A DNA stretch of 48,000 nucleotides from an uncultured Lactobacillus sp. (lineage in GTDB: Bacteria; Bacillota; Bacilli; Lactobacillales; Lactobacillaceae): contig NZ_CANBCQ010000017.1 in NCBI RefSeq assembly GCF_947367125.1, positions 1 to 48,000 on the forward strand, given 5' to 3'. The notes under the pieces were generated by a model. That model worked only from the letters and a program-made list of their open reading frames with translations, had not been told where the DNA came from and did no database searches. Both the position numbers and the translations under genes were made by a program. Position 1 is the stretch's first letter. Each line of letters opens with the position of its first letter. Positions 13,321 to 23,743 of this stretch are shown in pieces.

Positions 13321-14472
13321 TTACATATTAAATTTATCTTTCAGTCTTTCAAAGAAGCCCTTTTCTTGTGGAGTAATATTACCGCCACCATCATGAACAA
13401 AATTGGTCAAATCTTGCTTTTGTTTATCATTAATATGTTTTGGAATAACAATGTTAACTGTAGTAATCTGATCACCATTACCATTACCGCGAAGATATGG
13501 TACACCTTGACCACGCAAAGTAAACTTCTTATTAGGCTGCGTACCAGCTGGAATCGTTAGCTTCACATCACCATGAACAGTCTTCACAGTAATTTCATCT
13601 CCAAGAGTTGCTTGAGCAAATGAAATTGGTACTTCAGTATAAATAGTTTGACCACGTCGTTCAAAGTCTTTCGATGGCTTAATGCGGTAATTAATGTACA
13701 AATCACCATATGGTCCACCATTAACTCCAGCTTCACCTTGACCTTGGTATCTAAGTTGTTGACCATTATCAATTCCGGCTGGAATATCAACTTCAATCGT
13801 ATTCTTGCGATCTACTGTACCCTTACCGCCACATGTCTTACATGGATGTTCAATAATTACACCGCGGCCATGACATTTATCACAGGTAGTTTGACGACGA
13901 ATCATTCCTAGCATTGATTGTTGCGTAATCGTCATATAGCCTGTTCCGTGACATTTATCACAGGTAATTGGATGCGTACCTTTTTCACAACCATTACCGC
14001 CACATGTTTCACAAGTTTCGCTACGAGTATAACTTACTTGCGTCTTTTTACCTTTAATGGCATCCATAAAATCAATAGTCAATTGATAATCTAAATCCTG
14101 ACCACGTTGAGGTGCTGTTGGATCAACTCTTTGACTACGACCTTGACCAAAAATATCGCCAAAAATATCACCAAAATCACCAAAGCCAGAAGTATCAAAC
14201 CCGGCACCGCCAAAGCCTTGGCCAGCTCCACCACCGAAGCCGCCTTGACCATTTACACCAGCAGAACCAAATTGATCATATTGCGCGCGCTTTTGCTTAT
14301 CGTGCAAAACTTCATAAGCTTCGTTAACTTGTTTATATTTTTCTTCAGCTCCAGGTTCATGATTTAAATCTGGGTGATACTTCTTTGCTAACTTACGGTA
14401 TGCCCTACTAATTTCTTGTTCACTGGCGTCACGATCTACGCCAAGCACTTTATAGTAATCTTCTTGTGCCAT
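13321..14472 (-). CDS. dnaJ: Chaperone protein DnaJ
   Basis: 383 residues. The J domain (1-70) has [12 protein letters not shown] with the HPD motif. A Gly/Phe-rich linker spans about 75-115. The zinc domain has four C-x-x-C-x-G-type motifs ([32 protein letters not shown]), then the C-terminal substrate-binding and dimerisation part. It delivers unfolded proteins to DnaK and stimulates its ATPase. Last gene of the hrcA-grpE-dnaK-dnaJ heat-shock cluster, separated from dnaK by a hairpin. Confidence 0.98.
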   Translation of the reverse strand: MAQEDYYKVLGVDRDASEQEISRAYRKLAKKYHPDLNHEPGAEEKYKQVNEAYEVLHDKQKRAQYDQFGSAGVNGQGGFGGGAGQGFGGAGFDTSGFGDFGDIFGDIFGQGRSQRVDPTAPQRGQDLDYQLTIDFMDAIKGKKTQVSYTRSETCETCGGNGCEKGTHPITCDKCHGTGYMTITQQSMLGMIRRQTTCDKCHGRGVIIEHPCKTCGGKGTVDRKNTIEVDIPAGIDNGQQLRYQGQGEAGVNGGPYGDLYINYRIKPSKDFERRGQTIYTEVPISFAQATLGDEITVKTVHGDVKLTIPAGTQPNKKFTLRGQGVPYLRGNGNGDQITTVNIVIPKHINDKQKQDLTNFVHDGGGNITPQEKGFFERLKDKFNM

Positions 14473-14499
14473 TTACTTGAACTCCTTACCTTCTCAAAA

Positions 14500-14530
14500 G
14501 AAAAGAACTACTCAATGGGTAGTTCTTTTC
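14500..14530 (-). terminator. Hairpin between dnaK and dnaJ (partial terminator or processing site)
   Basis: GAAAAGAACTAC pairs perfectly with GTAGTTCTTTTC over 12 base pairs, with a short T-rich tail on the minus strand. It could reduce dnaJ relative to dnaK. Confidence 0.65.
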
Positions 14531-14554
14531 TCCTTTTGTTTAATTATAAACCCA

Positions 14555-16420
14555 TTACTTGTTTGGATCTACTTTGTGGAATTCACCATCTTGGGCACCA
14601 CCGTTATTGCCGTCATTATTTGAATTGCCACCTTGTGAGCCTTGGGGACCTGCTTGTGGGCCAGCTTGACCAGCAGCACCTTGAGCACCGCCATTTTGTT
14701 GGTAAAGCTTAACAGCTAAATCTTGAGCAGCCTTAGACAAAGCATCCTTCTTTTCCTTCATTTCGTCCAAGTTGTTGTCCTTTTGAGCCTTCTTCAAAGC
14801 TTCAAGAGCATCTTCGACTGGCTTACGATCTGAATCTGAAAGCTTATCCTTAGTATCCTTTAAAGTCTTGTCAGTAGTGAAGATTAATTGATCAACTTCG
14901 TTTCTAAGGTCTGCTTCTTCTTTACGCTTCTTATCTTCATCAGCGTGTTCTTCAGCATCCTTTTGCATACGTTTAATTTCTTCATCTGACAAACCGGATG
15001 AACTCTTAATAGTAATCTTTTGTTCCTTACCAGTACCCATATCCTTAGCAGATACATTTACAATACCGTTCTTGTCGATATCGAAAGTAACTTGAATTTG
15101 AGGAACACCACGTGGTGCTGGTGGAATATCAGTTAATTCAAAGCGTCCTAAAGTCTTGTCGTCTGCTGCCATTGGACGTTCACCTTGCAATACGTGAACA
15201 TCTACGGCTGGTTGATTATCAGCAGCAGTTGAGAAGATTTGACTCTTGGAAGTTGGAATAGTTGTGTTTCTATCAATTAACTTAGTAAAGACACCACCCA
15301 TAGTTTCAATACCAAGTGATAATGGAGTAACATCAAGCAAAACGATGTCCTTAACATCACCTGAAATAACACCACCTTGAATAGCAGCACCCATGGCTAC
15401 GGCTTCATCAGGGTTAATTGAGTGGTCAGGTTCCTTACCAGCCCATTCTTTAACAGCTTTTTGAACAGCTGGAATACGAGTTGAACCACCATTCAAGATT
15501 ACCTTATCAATGTCGTTAACAGTTAAACCAGCATCCTTTAATGCGTTATCAAATGGAACTTTAGTCTTTTCAACTAAATCTGCAGTTAATTCATCAAACT
15601 TAGCACGAGTTAAATCAGCTTCAAGGTGTAATGGACCAGCTTCACCAGCAGAAATAAATGGAAGTGAGATGTGAGTACTTGATACACCTGATAAGTCCTT
15701 CTTAGCTTTTTCTGCAGCATCCTTCAAACGTTGCATTGCCATCTTATCTTTAGACAAGTCAACGCCATTTTCATCCTTAAAGTTCTTGATTAACCAATCC
15801 ATAATTCGGTGGTCAAAGTCATCACCACCAAGGTGAGTATCACCATTAGTTGATAATACTTGGAAGACACCGTCGCCTAATTGCAATACAGAAACATCAA
15901 ATGTACCACCACCAAGGTCATATACCAAAACTTTTTCGTCTTGATCCTTATTTAAACCAAAGGCCAATGCTGAAGCAGTTGGTTCATTGATGATTCTTTG
16001 AACATTTAAACCAGCAATCTTACCAGCATCTTTAGTAGCTTGACGTTGAGCATCGTTAAAGTAAGCAGGAACAGTAATAACTGCATCCTTAACTTCTTCA
16101 CCTAAGTAATCTTCTGAGAACTTCTTGATGTATTGTAAAATAAATGCTGAAATTTCTTGTGGTGTGTATTCCTTGTCACCCACCTTAACTTTGTAATCAG
16201 CTTCACCCATGTGTCGCTTAATTGAAACAATAGTGTTAGGGTTGGTAATAGCTTGACGCTTGGCAACTTCACCAACTTGAATTTCACCATCTTTAAAAGC
16301 AACTACTGAAGGAGTAGTACGGTTACCTTCTGGATTAGTAATAATTTTTGGTTCCTTACCTTCAAGAACTGCAACTGCTGAGTTAGTAGTTCCGAGGTCA
16401 ATCCCAATAACTTTTGACAT
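14555..16420 (-). CDS. dnaK: Chaperone protein DnaK (Hsp70)
   Basis: 621 residues. The ATPase domain begins [20 protein letters not shown] and includes [12 protein letters not shown] and [12 protein letters not shown]. The substrate domain (about 365-510) has [13 protein letters not shown] and [16 protein letters not shown]. The lid ends in a Gly/Asn/Gln-rich disordered tail ([11 protein letters not shown]) and closes [10 protein letters not shown]. It folds and protects proteins with DnaJ and GrpE. It lacks the roughly 24-residue ATPase insert of Gram-negative DnaK, as expected in Firmicutes. Follows grpE by 16 bases. Confidence 0.98.
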   Translation of the reverse strand: MSKVIGIDLGTTNSAVAVLEGKEPKIITNPEGNRTTPSVVAFKDGEIQVGEVAKRQAITNPNTIVSIKRHMGEADYKVKVGDKEYTPQEISAFILQYIKKFSEDYLGEEVKDAVITVPAYFNDAQRQATKDAGKIAGLNVQRIINEPTASALAFGLNKDQDEKVLVYDLGGGTFDVSVLQLGDGVFQVLSTNGDTHLGGDDFDHRIMDWLIKNFKDENGVDLSKDKMAMQRLKDAAEKAKKDLSGVSSTHISLPFISAGEAGPLHLEADLTRAKFDELTADLVEKTKVPFDNALKDAGLTVNDIDKVILNGGSTRIPAVQKAVKEWAGKEPDHSINPDEAVAMGAAIQGGVISGDVKDIVLLDVTPLSLGIETMGGVFTKLIDRNTTIPTSKSQIFSTAADNQPAVDVHVLQGERPMAADDKTLGRFELTDIPPAPRGVPQIQVTFDIDKNGIVNVSAKDMGTGKEQKITIKSSSGLSDEEIKRMQKDAEEHADEDKKRKEEADLRNEVDQLIFTTDKTLKDTKDKLSDSDRKPVEDALEALKKAQKDNNLDEMKEKKDALSKAAQDLAVKLYQQNGGAQGAAGQAGPQAGPQGSQGGNSNNDGNNGGAQDGEFHKVDPNK

Positions 16421-16436
16421 ATATTAGCTTCCTCTC

Positions 16437-17015
16437 CTATTGAGCAACAACAACCATTGCTGGTCTTAGTGTTCTATCTTTATATTGATATCCTTTTTGT
16501 AAAACCTGAACAACGTGATCTTTTTGATCATCATTCTCAGCTGCTACTGTTTGAACAGCCTGATGTAATGTCGGATCAAATTTTACGCCATCAGCCTTAA
16601 TTTCAACTACATCATGATCTTTCATGGCCTTTACAAGTGCATCCAGGGTCATTTGTACCCCTTTCTTCAATTGCTTAGACACATCGTCATCCGCTTCAAC
16701 ACTCAAGGCTCTTTCCAAATTATCCATTGCAGGTAAAATATCTTTGGCTAAGCTTTGAGATTCATATTTGATGAGTTGAGCACGTTCTTTTGCATAGCGA
16801 TTTTGCATATTTTGAATTTCTGCTTCACTACGCAGGTATTTATCTTCAAGATCTTTATTTTTTTCTTTTAAATTAGCTACTTCTTCAGCTAATTTTTGAT
16901 CTTGCTTTTGATCTTCTTTTTTGTGTTCTTCGCCTTTAATTGGCGCTTTTTTGGTCTTAGATTCAGAATTTTCTTTCTCTAAATTCTTTTCACTTGGAAA
17001 TTCTTCTTTACTCAC
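16437..17015 (-). CDS. grpE: Nucleotide exchange factor GrpE
   Basis: 192 residues. A charged, disordered N-terminus ([20 protein letters not shown] runs) leads into a long coiled coil ([20 protein letters not shown]) and the family signature [12 protein letters not shown], then the beta domain ending [18 protein letters not shown]. GrpE releases ADP from DnaK and acts as a thermosensor. The ATG is 12 bases after the hrcA stop with a strong AGGAGG site. Confidence 0.97.
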   Translation of the reverse strand: MSKEEFPSEKNLEKENSESKTKKAPIKGEEHKKEDQKQDQKLAEEVANLKEKNKDLEDKYLRSEAEIQNMQNRYAKERAQLIKYESQSLAKDILPAMDNLERALSVEADDDVSKQLKKGVQMTLDALVKAMKDHDVVEIKADGVKFDPTLHQAVQTVAAENDDQKDHVVQVLQKGYQYKDRTLRPAMVVVAQ

Positions 17016-17027
17016 GGCTAACCTCCT

Positions 17028-18077
17028 TTATTGAAACTTGCCGTAATAATCAAGTAACTTTTTAGCTAACTCATTTCTAAAATATTCTAGCAACCCAATC
17101 ATTTGTGAATACGGCATATTCGTTGGCCCAAGTAAAGCAATCGTTCCTTTACCATGGGAGCCGACACTATATTCAGCTGTCAGCAGACTATAGTTCTTTA
17201 ACAAATCGTTCGACAATTCTGATCCTAACTTAACCTTTACCGGATACTTGCCAGCTTTGGGATCAGTCTTCACATCCATCAAGTTAGAAAACAGATTATC
17301 ATGATCAATCAGTTCATAAAGAGAACGAATATCATTTACATTATGCTCAGATGTATTATTCAACAAATTAATTTGTCCATCAACATACATCTGCTCACTA
17401 GCTGCATCCTTCACCACATCTTCAACCAAACTAAGTAGTTCAGTTACATGCTCGCCGCCTAACTCACTCTTAGCTAGTTCGCTAAGTAATGAGACATTAA
17501 TCTCATTCAAGCTTTTTCCTACAAACTGATCGTTAATCATGCGGACAGCCTTTTCAACTTCTTCACCATGAATATTATGTGGTAAAGCATAAACTTGATT
17601 CTGAATGTTACCATCACTTGTAACTAGAATTGCCATTATTTGCCTTGGCGACAAAGGAACAATTCTAAAGCCGGTAACCTTTACATCGTGACTTTCAGGA
17701 CCTTCCGCAAATGCAGTATAATTTGTCAGATCTGAAAGAATTCTTGCAGCTTCTTGTACGATTTCATTTACTTGATGAAAAGGTCGATCTAATTGGCTTC
17801 CTATTGTACGATAGACAGACTCAGGTAACTGCAACGGCTCAACCAAATTGTCAAGATAATAACGATATCCTTCACTTGAAGGAATTCTGCCGCTTGAAGA
17901 ATGAGTCTTTTCAATTAAACCTTGTTCCTCAAGTACAGCCATTTCATTTCTAATTGTTGCACTTGACACTTTGATTGGTAATTGTTTCATCACAGTCTTA
18001 GATCCCACAGGTTCATGTGTCTGGGTAAAGTCCGTAATTATTGTTTTTAAAATAAGCTCTTGACGCTCGGTCAACAT
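17028..18077 (-). CDS. hrcA: Heat-inducible transcription repressor HrcA
   Basis: 349 residues. The N-terminal winged helix (1-80) has [20 protein letters not shown], then [20 protein letters not shown], and is followed by the IDD and GAF-like domains, ending [10 protein letters not shown]. HrcA represses the heat-shock operon by binding CIRCE and needs chaperones to stay folded. Two CIRCE-like elements lie just upstream, so it autoregulates the hrcA-grpE-dnaK(-dnaJ) transcript. Confidence 0.97.
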   Translation of the reverse strand: MLTERQELILKTIITDFTQTHEPVGSKTVMKQLPIKVSSATIRNEMAVLEEQGLIEKTHSSSGRIPSSEGYRYYLDNLVEPLQLPESVYRTIGSQLDRPFHQVNEIVQEAARILSDLTNYTAFAEGPESHDVKVTGFRIVPLSPRQIMAILVTSDGNIQNQVYALPHNIHGEEVEKAVRMINDQFVGKSLNEINVSLLSELAKSELGGEHVTELLSLVEDVVKDAASEQMYVDGQINLLNNTSEHNVNDIRSLYELIDHDNLFSNLMDVKTDPKAGKYPVKVKLGSELSNDLLKNYSLLTAEYSVGSHGKGTIALLGPTNMPYSQMIGLLEYFRNELAKKLLDYYGKFQ

Positions 18078-18095
18078 ATTATATCGCCCTCACTT

Positions 18096-18122
18096 TTAGC
18101 ACTCACATCTCTCAGGTGCTAA
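18096..18122. promoter_or_regulatory. CIRCE operator 1 (HrcA-binding)
   Basis: TTAGCACTC - nine bases - AGGTGCTAA. The left arm is perfect; the right differs from GAGTGCTAA at two positions. It covers the transcribed start region before hrcA. Confidence 0.85.
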
Positions 18123-18130
18123 CAAATAAT

Positions 18131-18158
18131 ATGATACCAGAAATTAGCACTAAATCAA
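18131..18158 (-). promoter_or_regulatory. Heat-shock operon promoter
   Basis: Minus strand TTGATT (18153-18158), 16-base spacer, TATCAT (18131-18136), flanked by both CIRCE elements. Confidence 0.65.
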
Positions 18159-18170
18159 GGGGATTGCTAA
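18144..18170. promoter_or_regulatory. CIRCE operator 2 (HrcA-binding)
   Basis: TTAGCACTA - nine bases - GATTGCTAA, one mismatch per arm from the CIRCE consensus. It overlaps the -35 of the operon promoter, while operator 1 lies beyond the -10. Confidence 0.78.
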
Positions 18171-18178
18171 TATTATTC

Positions 18179-18210
18179 AAAAAAATACGCACTTTTTTCA
18201 AAGTACGTAT
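18179..18210 (-). terminator. Terminator of the truB-ribF unit
   Basis: Minus strand ATACGTACTTT pairs with AAAGTGCGTAT (one G-U), followed by seven T. It shields the heat-shock promoter from read-through. Confidence 0.82.
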
Positions 18211-18214
18211 CATT

Positions 18215-19150
18215 TTACTGCTTTTCATTAAAATAGGTTCTAATTTCTTGTTCATCTTGCTCAAGCTGCTTTTTTAATTCGGACAGTCCTGCAAACTTCT
18301 TTTCTCCTCTGGTATATTTATACCATTTGATTTTCATTGGTTCACCATAAATATCCTGATCAAAATCAAACAAATTAGATTCAATATATATCCTTTTATC
18401 CTGATTGATGGTTACATTGTAACCAACGCTAGTCATTGATTCATACCATTTACCATTAACTTCAGTTTTAGTGGCATAAACCCCAATCTTAGGAATTACT
18501 TTATGCTCAGCCCAGACCAAATTAGCTGTTGGATAGCCCAACTTATGACCATTACGCTTTCCATGGCCGATAATGCCACTCATCACATAATGATGACCCA
18601 TTAACTTTGTAGCTAATTCCATCTTTCCATCCCTAATCGCCTGTCGAATTTCAGTGGAGCCAATTTTTTTACCATTAAAAATTTGTTTAGGCATGACTAC
18701 AATATCAAAGCGACCTTTAGCATACTCAGGCAGATTACTCATATTAGCAACATCTTTTGGTCCATAGGTATAATCAAAACCTGCTACTACAGTATCAGTC
18801 TTTAATCTCACAATGACATTATCAACAAATTCTTGCGCAGAAATTTGACTGAAATTTTTGGTAAATGGCATAACAGCTAAATAATCGACTCCCAATTCTG
18901 CCATTTTATCAGCTTTTTCTTCTAACGTTTCTAAGTATTTGAAATCACGTTTTGATTCATAAACTTCCTTAGGATGCCGATCAAAAGTTAACACAACTAA
19001 TGGTATTTTTTTTCGTAAAGCAATTTCTTTTGCTTTATTAATTAAACGCTGGTGCCCCAAATGAACTCCATCGAAAAAGCCTAAGGCAAGGACAATTTTG
19101 GTAGATAAAATATTTTTCTTAACTGGATAAGTTAAATGAACGATTTTCAC
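18215..19150 (-). CDS. ribF: Bifunctional riboflavin kinase / FAD synthetase
   Basis: About 311 residues. The FAD synthetase half begins with KIVLALGFFDGVHLGHQRLI (nucleotide-binding HxGH), followed by LTFDRHPKEV and GFDYTYGP. The C-terminal riboflavin kinase half has GHGKRNGHKLGYPTANL and GVYATKTEVNG. It makes FMN and then FAD. I chose GTG at 19150 because AAGGAA lies six bases before it; an ATG at 19165 has no ribosome site. It follows truB closely, a common Firmicutes pair. Confidence 0.95.
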   Translation of the reverse strand: MKIVHLTYPVKKNILSTKIVLALGFFDGVHLGHQRLINKAKEIALRKKIPLVVLTFDRHPKEVYESKRDFKYLETLEEKADKMAELGVDYLAVMPFTKNFSQISAQEFVDNVIVRLKTDTVVAGFDYTYGPKDVANMSNLPEYAKGRFDIVVMPKQIFNGKKIGSTEIRQAIRDGKMELATKLMGHHYVMSGIIGHGKRNGHKLGYPTANLVWAEHKVIPKIGVYATKTEVNGKWYESMTSVGYNVTINQDKRIYIESNLFDFDQDIYGEPMKIKWYKYTRGEKKFAGLSELKKQLEQDEQEIRTYFNEKQ

Positions 19151-19170
19151 AACTAATTCCTTCATTTCAA

Positions 19171-20064
19171 TTATTCATTTTGAAGTAGCATTAAACTTGG
19201 ACGATAAAGTTTGCCCTTTTTCTCATAAATTGCTTTAACTTTTTGACCATAACGCAAAGCAACTTTTGCGGCATCCGTTTCAAGTGAAATGCCCGCTCCA
19301 TTTTTCGCTTTAAGCCACTTCCCCTCAGTTAAGTCAATCTGAGGATATTCTCTAAAGAACGCATCAATCGGTTGAATAAGTTCCGCAGCTTTCTCTGGAT
19401 TTTCTTCAATCTCTTTTAATTTTACCGCTTGTGCAATGTCAAAGCCAGAACTAGCTATTCTTCTTAAATAAGTCATTACTGCTGGACAAGCCATTTTTTC
19501 GCCTAAATCATTGACTAATGATCTAACATAGGTTCCTTTACTACATTTAATTTTAAAATCAAAACTTTCTTGACCTTTTTCGGCATCAAATTCAGGTTCT
19601 TTTGTTAAATCATACTGTTCAACTTGAACTGTTCTTTGAGGTCGTTCAACTTCAATTCCTTCACGCGCGTATTCGTAAAGATGCTTACCATTGACCTTAA
19701 CTGCTGAATAAATAGGCGGAACTTGCACAATTTCACCTAAAAATTTATTCATGTTCGTTTGAATATTTTCAATAGAAAAAGGCTGTACTAATTTTTGAGT
19801 ATTTAAAATTGTCCCCGTTGCATCATAACTATCTGTACTATAGCCAAACAATCCTTTTCCAATATATTCTTTCGGTCTAGTATGCATCATTTCAATTAAT
19901 TTGGTTGCTTGACCGATAGCAATTGGTAAAACCCCTGTCACTTCAGGATCAAGGGTACCCGCATGACCGATTTTTTTAATATGTAAAGCGCGGCGCAAAT
20001 GATATACCACATCCGCACTAGTCATTCCTTTGTCCTTATCAATAACCAGAATTCCGTTTAGCAT
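19171..20064 (-). CDS. truB: tRNA pseudouridine(55) synthase TruB
   Basis: 297 residues. Conserved [17 protein letters not shown], then [20 protein letters not shown] with the catalytic Asp in GTLDP, then [16 protein letters not shown]. It modifies U55 in the T-loop of tRNAs and also aids tRNA folding. The C-terminal PUA-like part is short, as in other lactobacilli. AGGGAAG precedes the ATG. Separated from rbfA by a terminator, so at least partly a separate unit with ribF. Confidence 0.96.
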   Translation of the reverse strand: MLNGILVIDKDKGMTSADVVYHLRRALHIKKIGHAGTLDPEVTGVLPIAIGQATKLIEMMHTRPKEYIGKGLFGYSTDSYDATGTILNTQKLVQPFSIENIQTNMNKFLGEIVQVPPIYSAVKVNGKHLYEYAREGIEVERPQRTVQVEQYDLTKEPEFDAEKGQESFDFKIKCSKGTYVRSLVNDLGEKMACPAVMTYLRRIASSGFDIAQAVKLKEIEENPEKAAELIQPIDAFFREYPQIDLTEGKWLKAKNGAGISLETDAAKVALRYGQKVKAIYEKKGKLYRPSLMLLQNE

Positions 20065-20087
20065 GTGTCTTCCCTATCTATATAAAT

Positions 20088-20114
20088 AAAAAAGGCGCCT
20101 TAACGGCGCCTTTT
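20088..20114. terminator. Terminator after rbfA
   Basis: GGCGCC (20094-20099) pairs with GGCGCC (20105-20110), flanked by A and T runs on both sides, so it can act in either direction; the leftward rbfA transcript is the obvious target. Confidence 0.85.
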
Positions 20115-20116
20115 CT

Positions 20117-20482
20117 TTATTTGCTTTCCCGTTCAGCATCTTGTTTCTTAACTTCCGCAATTAAACGGTCAATCTTACTACCATATAGCACTGAATTATC
20201 ACGCTTAAAAATCAGTTCAGGAACTTTATATACAGTTAAGGTTTGACCCAGCAAATGGCGCATCATGCCCTTTGCTTTTTCAAAACCTGCCTGAACCTCT
20301 TCTTCCTTGTGTTCATCTTCAGTCAAAAGACTGTAATAAACAGTTGCATATGAAAGATCATTCGTGCATTCAACAGCAGTAATGGTTACTCCACTTAAAC
20401 GTGGATCACGAATATTCTTTTGTAAAATCTTAGTCAATTCACGCAGAATTTCGCCTTCAACACGACCAATTCTATGCTTCAT
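20117..20482 (-). CDS. rbfA: Ribosome-binding factor A
   Basis: 121 residues, KH-like fold: RIGRVEGEILRELTKILQKN, then DPRLSGVTITAVECTNDLSY and VPELIFKRDNSVLYGSKIDR. RbfA binds the 30S subunit and is needed for 16S rRNA 5' maturation and cold growth. It follows infB by about 20 bases at the end of the nusA-infB operon. Confidence 0.96.
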   Translation of the reverse strand: MKHRIGRVEGEILRELTKILQKNIRDPRLSGVTITAVECTNDLSYATVYYSLLTEDEHKEEEVQAGFEKAKGMMRHLLGQTLTVYKVPELIFKRDNSVLYGSKIDRLIAEVKKQDAERESK

Positions 20483-20501
20483 GTTATCCTCCTAAAAAAT
20501 A

Positions 20502-23120
20502 TTACTTAGGTTCAACTTGTTGCATTTCGTAAACTTCGAATTCGTCGCCAACTTTAATATCGTTGTAGTCCTTAATAGTCAAGCCACAATCGTTACCTTG
20601 CTTAACTTCTTTGACATCGTCCTTAAATCTCTTGAGTGATGCGATTTCACCATCATATTTAACGATACCGTCACGAATAACCCTAATCTTAGAATCATTT
20701 TTAACTAAGCCTTTATCAACAAAGGAACCTGCAATTGTACCAACTTTAGAAACTTTCCAAGTTTCACGAACAGTAAGGTTACCAATAACCTTTTCTTCAT
20801 AAGTTGGTTCAAGCATACCCTTCATTGCGGCAGTAACATCATCAATAGCCTTGTAAATAATACTGTATAAACGAATATCTACGCCATCAGTTTCAGCTTG
20901 ACTCTTAGCAGTCGCAGTTGGACGAACATTGAATCCAATAATAAATGCATTTGATGCACCAGCTAAAGTTACATCTGATTCATTAATAGCACCTACACCA
21001 GAGTGAATAATGTTTACTCGAACACCCTCAACTTCGATCTTTTCAAGTGATTGTTGCAAGGCTTCTACAGAACCTTGAACATCAGCCTTTAAGACAATGT
21101 CAACTTCCTTCATGTTTTCCTTCTTCATAGTATCGAAGAGGTTATCAAGGGTTACGTGTTGAACATTTTCACGAGACTTTTGCAAAGCTTGTTGTGCTCT
21201 AGCTTCACCAACACTTCTAGCGGTCTTTTCATCCTTAAATTCGACTAATTTATCAGCAGATTCTGGCACATCGTTTAAACCAGTGATTTCAACAGGTTCT
21301 GATGGAGTAGCCCTCTTAACCTGGCGACCGCGATCGTTAGTCATAGTACGAACACGACCAAATGTGTCACCAACAACAATTGGATCACCAACATTTAGTG
21401 TACCTTGTTGAATTAAAACGTCAGCTACAGGTCCACGACCACGTGACAATCGAGCTTCAATAACAGTACCAATTGCCATTTCAGTTGGATTAGCCTTAAG
21501 TTCCATCACATCAGCTTGTAACAAAATCATTTGCAATAAGTCATCAACATTTTGACCAGTTTTAGCTGAAATATTAACAAAGATAGTGTCACCACCGTAA
21601 TCTTCTGGAATTAAATTATATTTCATTAATTCTTCAGTTACGTGTTGTGGATTTGCACCAGGTTTATCCATCTTGTTGATTGCAACAATAATTGGAACAT
21701 TGGCACTCTTAGCGTGGTCAATTGCTTCTACAGTCTGTGGCATTACACCGTCATCTGCAGCAACAACTAAAACAACGATATCAGTAATTTCAGCACCACG
21801 TGCACGCATATTAGAGAATGCGGCGTGTCCTGGTGTATCTAAGAATGTGATCAAACGATCATCTAATCTAACTTGGTAGGCACCAATCTTCTGTGTAATA
21901 CCACCAGCTTCATGAGCAGAAACATGAGTATGACGCAGACGGTCAAGCAAAGTAGTCTTACCGTGGTCAACGTGTCCCATGATAGTAACAACTGGTGGAC
22001 GCTTAACCTGGTTCTTAGACTTCTTTGACTCTTCCATTCGCTTATCATAAATATTATCAATGTCAGAGATATCTTCATGAATCTTTTGTTCAGCATTAAT
22101 GCCATATTCAGCAGCCAAAAGCTCGATCGTATCTTTATCTAAAGATTGATTTTGGTTAGTCATCACACCAAGCATAAATAATTTCTTAACAATTTCAGCT
22201 GGTTCACGGTGAATTAACTTACCAATATCTTGAGCGTTCATGCCCTCTTCATAAACTAAAGTTTCTGGTAATGGGCGTTCCTTACGCTTAGTAGGTGTCT
22301 TCTTTGGCTTTTGCTCTTGTTGACGCTTCTTATTTTTACGACGCTTTCTCTCTGAACGGTCTGAATGTTCGCTACGACCATTACCAAATTGATTCTTACC
22401 CTTACGTCCTGGTTTACCCATGTTGCGACCACGATTATTATCGCGCTTTTCTTCCTTTGGAGCCTCAGGAATAGAAACTTGTACACGCTCCTTAGCTGAA
22501 GCTGCAGGTTGATTCTTCTTCAAACGAGCTGGAGAAGGCTTTAAAATCTTAGGACCAATAACTTTCTTTTCTACTGGTTCTGCTTTTTTCTTAGTATTAT
22601 TGTTATGATTAGTTGTTTTCTTAGTATCTTTCACTGGCTGTTCTTGTTTTGGATGTCTTAATTGTTCATGATATTCTTTTCTGGCTTTTTGGGCTTCACG
22701 ATTAAGTTGTCCCTCTTCTGCACGTTGCTTTTGCTTAAATTGTTGCAACAAGGCAGCAGCCTTAGGCTTACTTGCATTATTAGTTCTATGATCACGGTCA
22801 TTTCTATTTTCACGACCATGATTATTTGAATGACGCTTATTATTACGTCTCTTAGAATTTTTAGAACCATTATCTTCTTGTTTCTTTTCATTCTTTCGAA
22901 TTGAAGAAACAGAAATCTTAATTTTGTTATTCTTTTTATTAGAAGCTTTTTCAACGGGAGCGGAGTTTTGGAAACTACTCTTTAACTTTGCAACCTGCGC
23001 ATCATCTATTGATGACATATGGTTCTTTACATCAAAGCCCAATTCTTTTGCTTTTTGGACTACAACTTTATTATCGACGCCAACTTCTTTTGCGATTTCA
23101 TAAATTCTTTTCTTTGCCAT
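20502..23120 (-). CDS. infB: Translation initiation factor IF-2
   Basis: About 872 residues. The N-terminal helix-turn-helix-like part ([20 protein letters not shown]) is followed by a long, highly charged Asn/Arg/Lys-rich disordered linker. The G domain is at about 370-540 ([34 protein letters not shown]) and is followed by domains II-IV. IF-2 recruits initiator tRNA and promotes subunit joining. The ATG at 23120 is seven bases downstream of AAGGAGTG, which itself overlaps the stop of rplGA, so the two are coupled. Confidence 0.97.
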   Translation of the reverse strand: MAKKRIYEIAKEVGVDNKVVVQKAKELGFDVKNHMSSIDDAQVAKLKSSFQNSAPVEKASNKKNNKIKISVSSIRKNEKKQEDNGSKNSKRRNNKRHSNNHGRENRNDRDHRTNNASKPKAAALLQQFKQKQRAEEGQLNREAQKARKEYHEQLRHPKQEQPVKDTKKTTNHNNNTKKKAEPVEKKVIGPKILKPSPARLKKNQPAASAKERVQVSIPEAPKEEKRDNNRGRNMGKPGRKGKNQFGNGRSEHSDRSERKRRKNKKRQQEQKPKKTPTKRKERPLPETLVYEEGMNAQDIGKLIHREPAEIVKKLFMLGVMTNQNQSLDKDTIELLAAEYGINAEQKIHEDISDIDNIYDKRMEESKKSKNQVKRPPVVTIMGHVDHGKTTLLDRLRHTHVSAHEAGGITQKIGAYQVRLDDRLITFLDTPGHAAFSNMRARGAEITDIVVLVVAADDGVMPQTVEAIDHAKSANVPIIVAINKMDKPGANPQHVTEELMKYNLIPEDYGGDTIFVNISAKTGQNVDDLLQMILLQADVMELKANPTEMAIGTVIEARLSRGRGPVADVLIQQGTLNVGDPIVVGDTFGRVRTMTNDRGRQVKRATPSEPVEITGLNDVPESADKLVEFKDEKTARSVGEARAQQALQKSRENVQHVTLDNLFDTMKKENMKEVDIVLKADVQGSVEALQQSLEKIEVEGVRVNIIHSGVGAINESDVTLAGASNAFIIGFNVRPTATAKSQAETDGVDIRLYSIIYKAIDDVTAAMKGMLEPTYEEKVIGNLTVRETWKVSKVGTIAGSFVDKGLVKNDSKIRVIRDGIVKYDGEIASLKRFKDDVKEVKQGNDCGLTIKDYNDIKVGDEFEVYEMQQVEPK

Positions 23121-23124
23121 CCAA

Positions 23125-23436
23125 TCACACTCCTTCATTTACTTTTTTAACTAATGCCTTAGCAAAACCAGCATTAGTTAATCCTAAAACCTTGCGTTTC
23201 TTACCAATTGCTTTGGACAATTCACTGGCAGTAAACATAGTTATCATAGGAATATTATCTTTTCTGGCAGCGCGGTTTACCTTTTCAGCTGTATTGTCTT
23301 GGACATCACTAGCCATAATAACTGCTTTGATTTTATGCTTGTTAAGTTCACTAATAACTGTTTCTGTACCTGTAGTTAATTTACCGGCACGCTTAGCTAA
23401 ACCTAACAAATTAATTGCTTTTTGTCTATTTTGCAA
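23125..23436 (-). CDS. L7Ae/YlxQ-family K-turn RNA-binding protein
   Basis: 103 residues, L7Ae/L30e fold: [20 protein letters not shown], then [20 protein letters not shown]. YlxQ-type proteins bind kink-turn RNA. Start codon TTG at 23436, with GGTGAT upstream inside the end of rnpM. Always found between rnpM and infB in this operon. Exact ribosomal or regulatory role is unsettled. Confidence 0.92.
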   Translation of the reverse strand: MQNRQKAINLLGLAKRAGKLTTGTETVISELNKHKIKAVIMASDVQDNTAEKVNRAARKDNIPMITMFTASELSKAIGKKRKVLGLTNAGFAKALVKKVNEGV

Positions 23437-23438
23437 TC

Positions 23439-23735
23439 TTATTTATCACCAAATAATTCTTTTCTTGCTTTTTGATGATCAACATAAGAATAAAGTTCAT
23501 CATAAAAAGTGTCTGGAACTTTAGCACCCAAGCTACGTTCCAAGACATGCTTTTCTTTAGCAGCTTCAATCTTAGTTGGATCAAGTGAAACATATGCACC
23601 ACGACCAGCTTTTTTACCAGTTGGATCAACAAATACATTCTTTTCTTTATCAATGACAATGCGCACTAGTTCTTTCTTAGGCTGCATTGTATCGGTTAAT
23701 AAATCCTTCCGCATTGGGATTTTTCTTTTTTTCAA
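23439..23735 (-). CDS. rnpM: RNase P modulator RnpM (YlxR, DUF448)
   Basis: 98 residues with the DUF448 core: ELVRIVIDKEKNVFVDPTGK, then KAGRGAYVSLDPTKIEAAKE with the GRGAY motif. YlxR/RnpM binds RNase P RNA and modulates tRNA processing in Firmicutes. Start codon TTG at 23735, with AGGTGA upstream. Located between nusA and rplGA; gaps of 8 and 2 bases show one transcript. Confidence 0.92.
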   Translation of the reverse strand: MKKRKIPMRKDLLTDTMQPKKELVRIVIDKEKNVFVDPTGKKAGRGAYVSLDPTKIEAAKEKHVLERSLGAKVPDTFYDELYSYVDHQKARKELFGDK

Positions 23736-23743
23736 AAAATCAC

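Noticed and set aside
13648..13911. Plus-strand ORFs opposite dnaJ, dnaK and infB
   Set aside because: They lie wholly within highly conserved genes, have no ribosome sites and show biased Thr/Leu/Ile composition typical of reverse frames.
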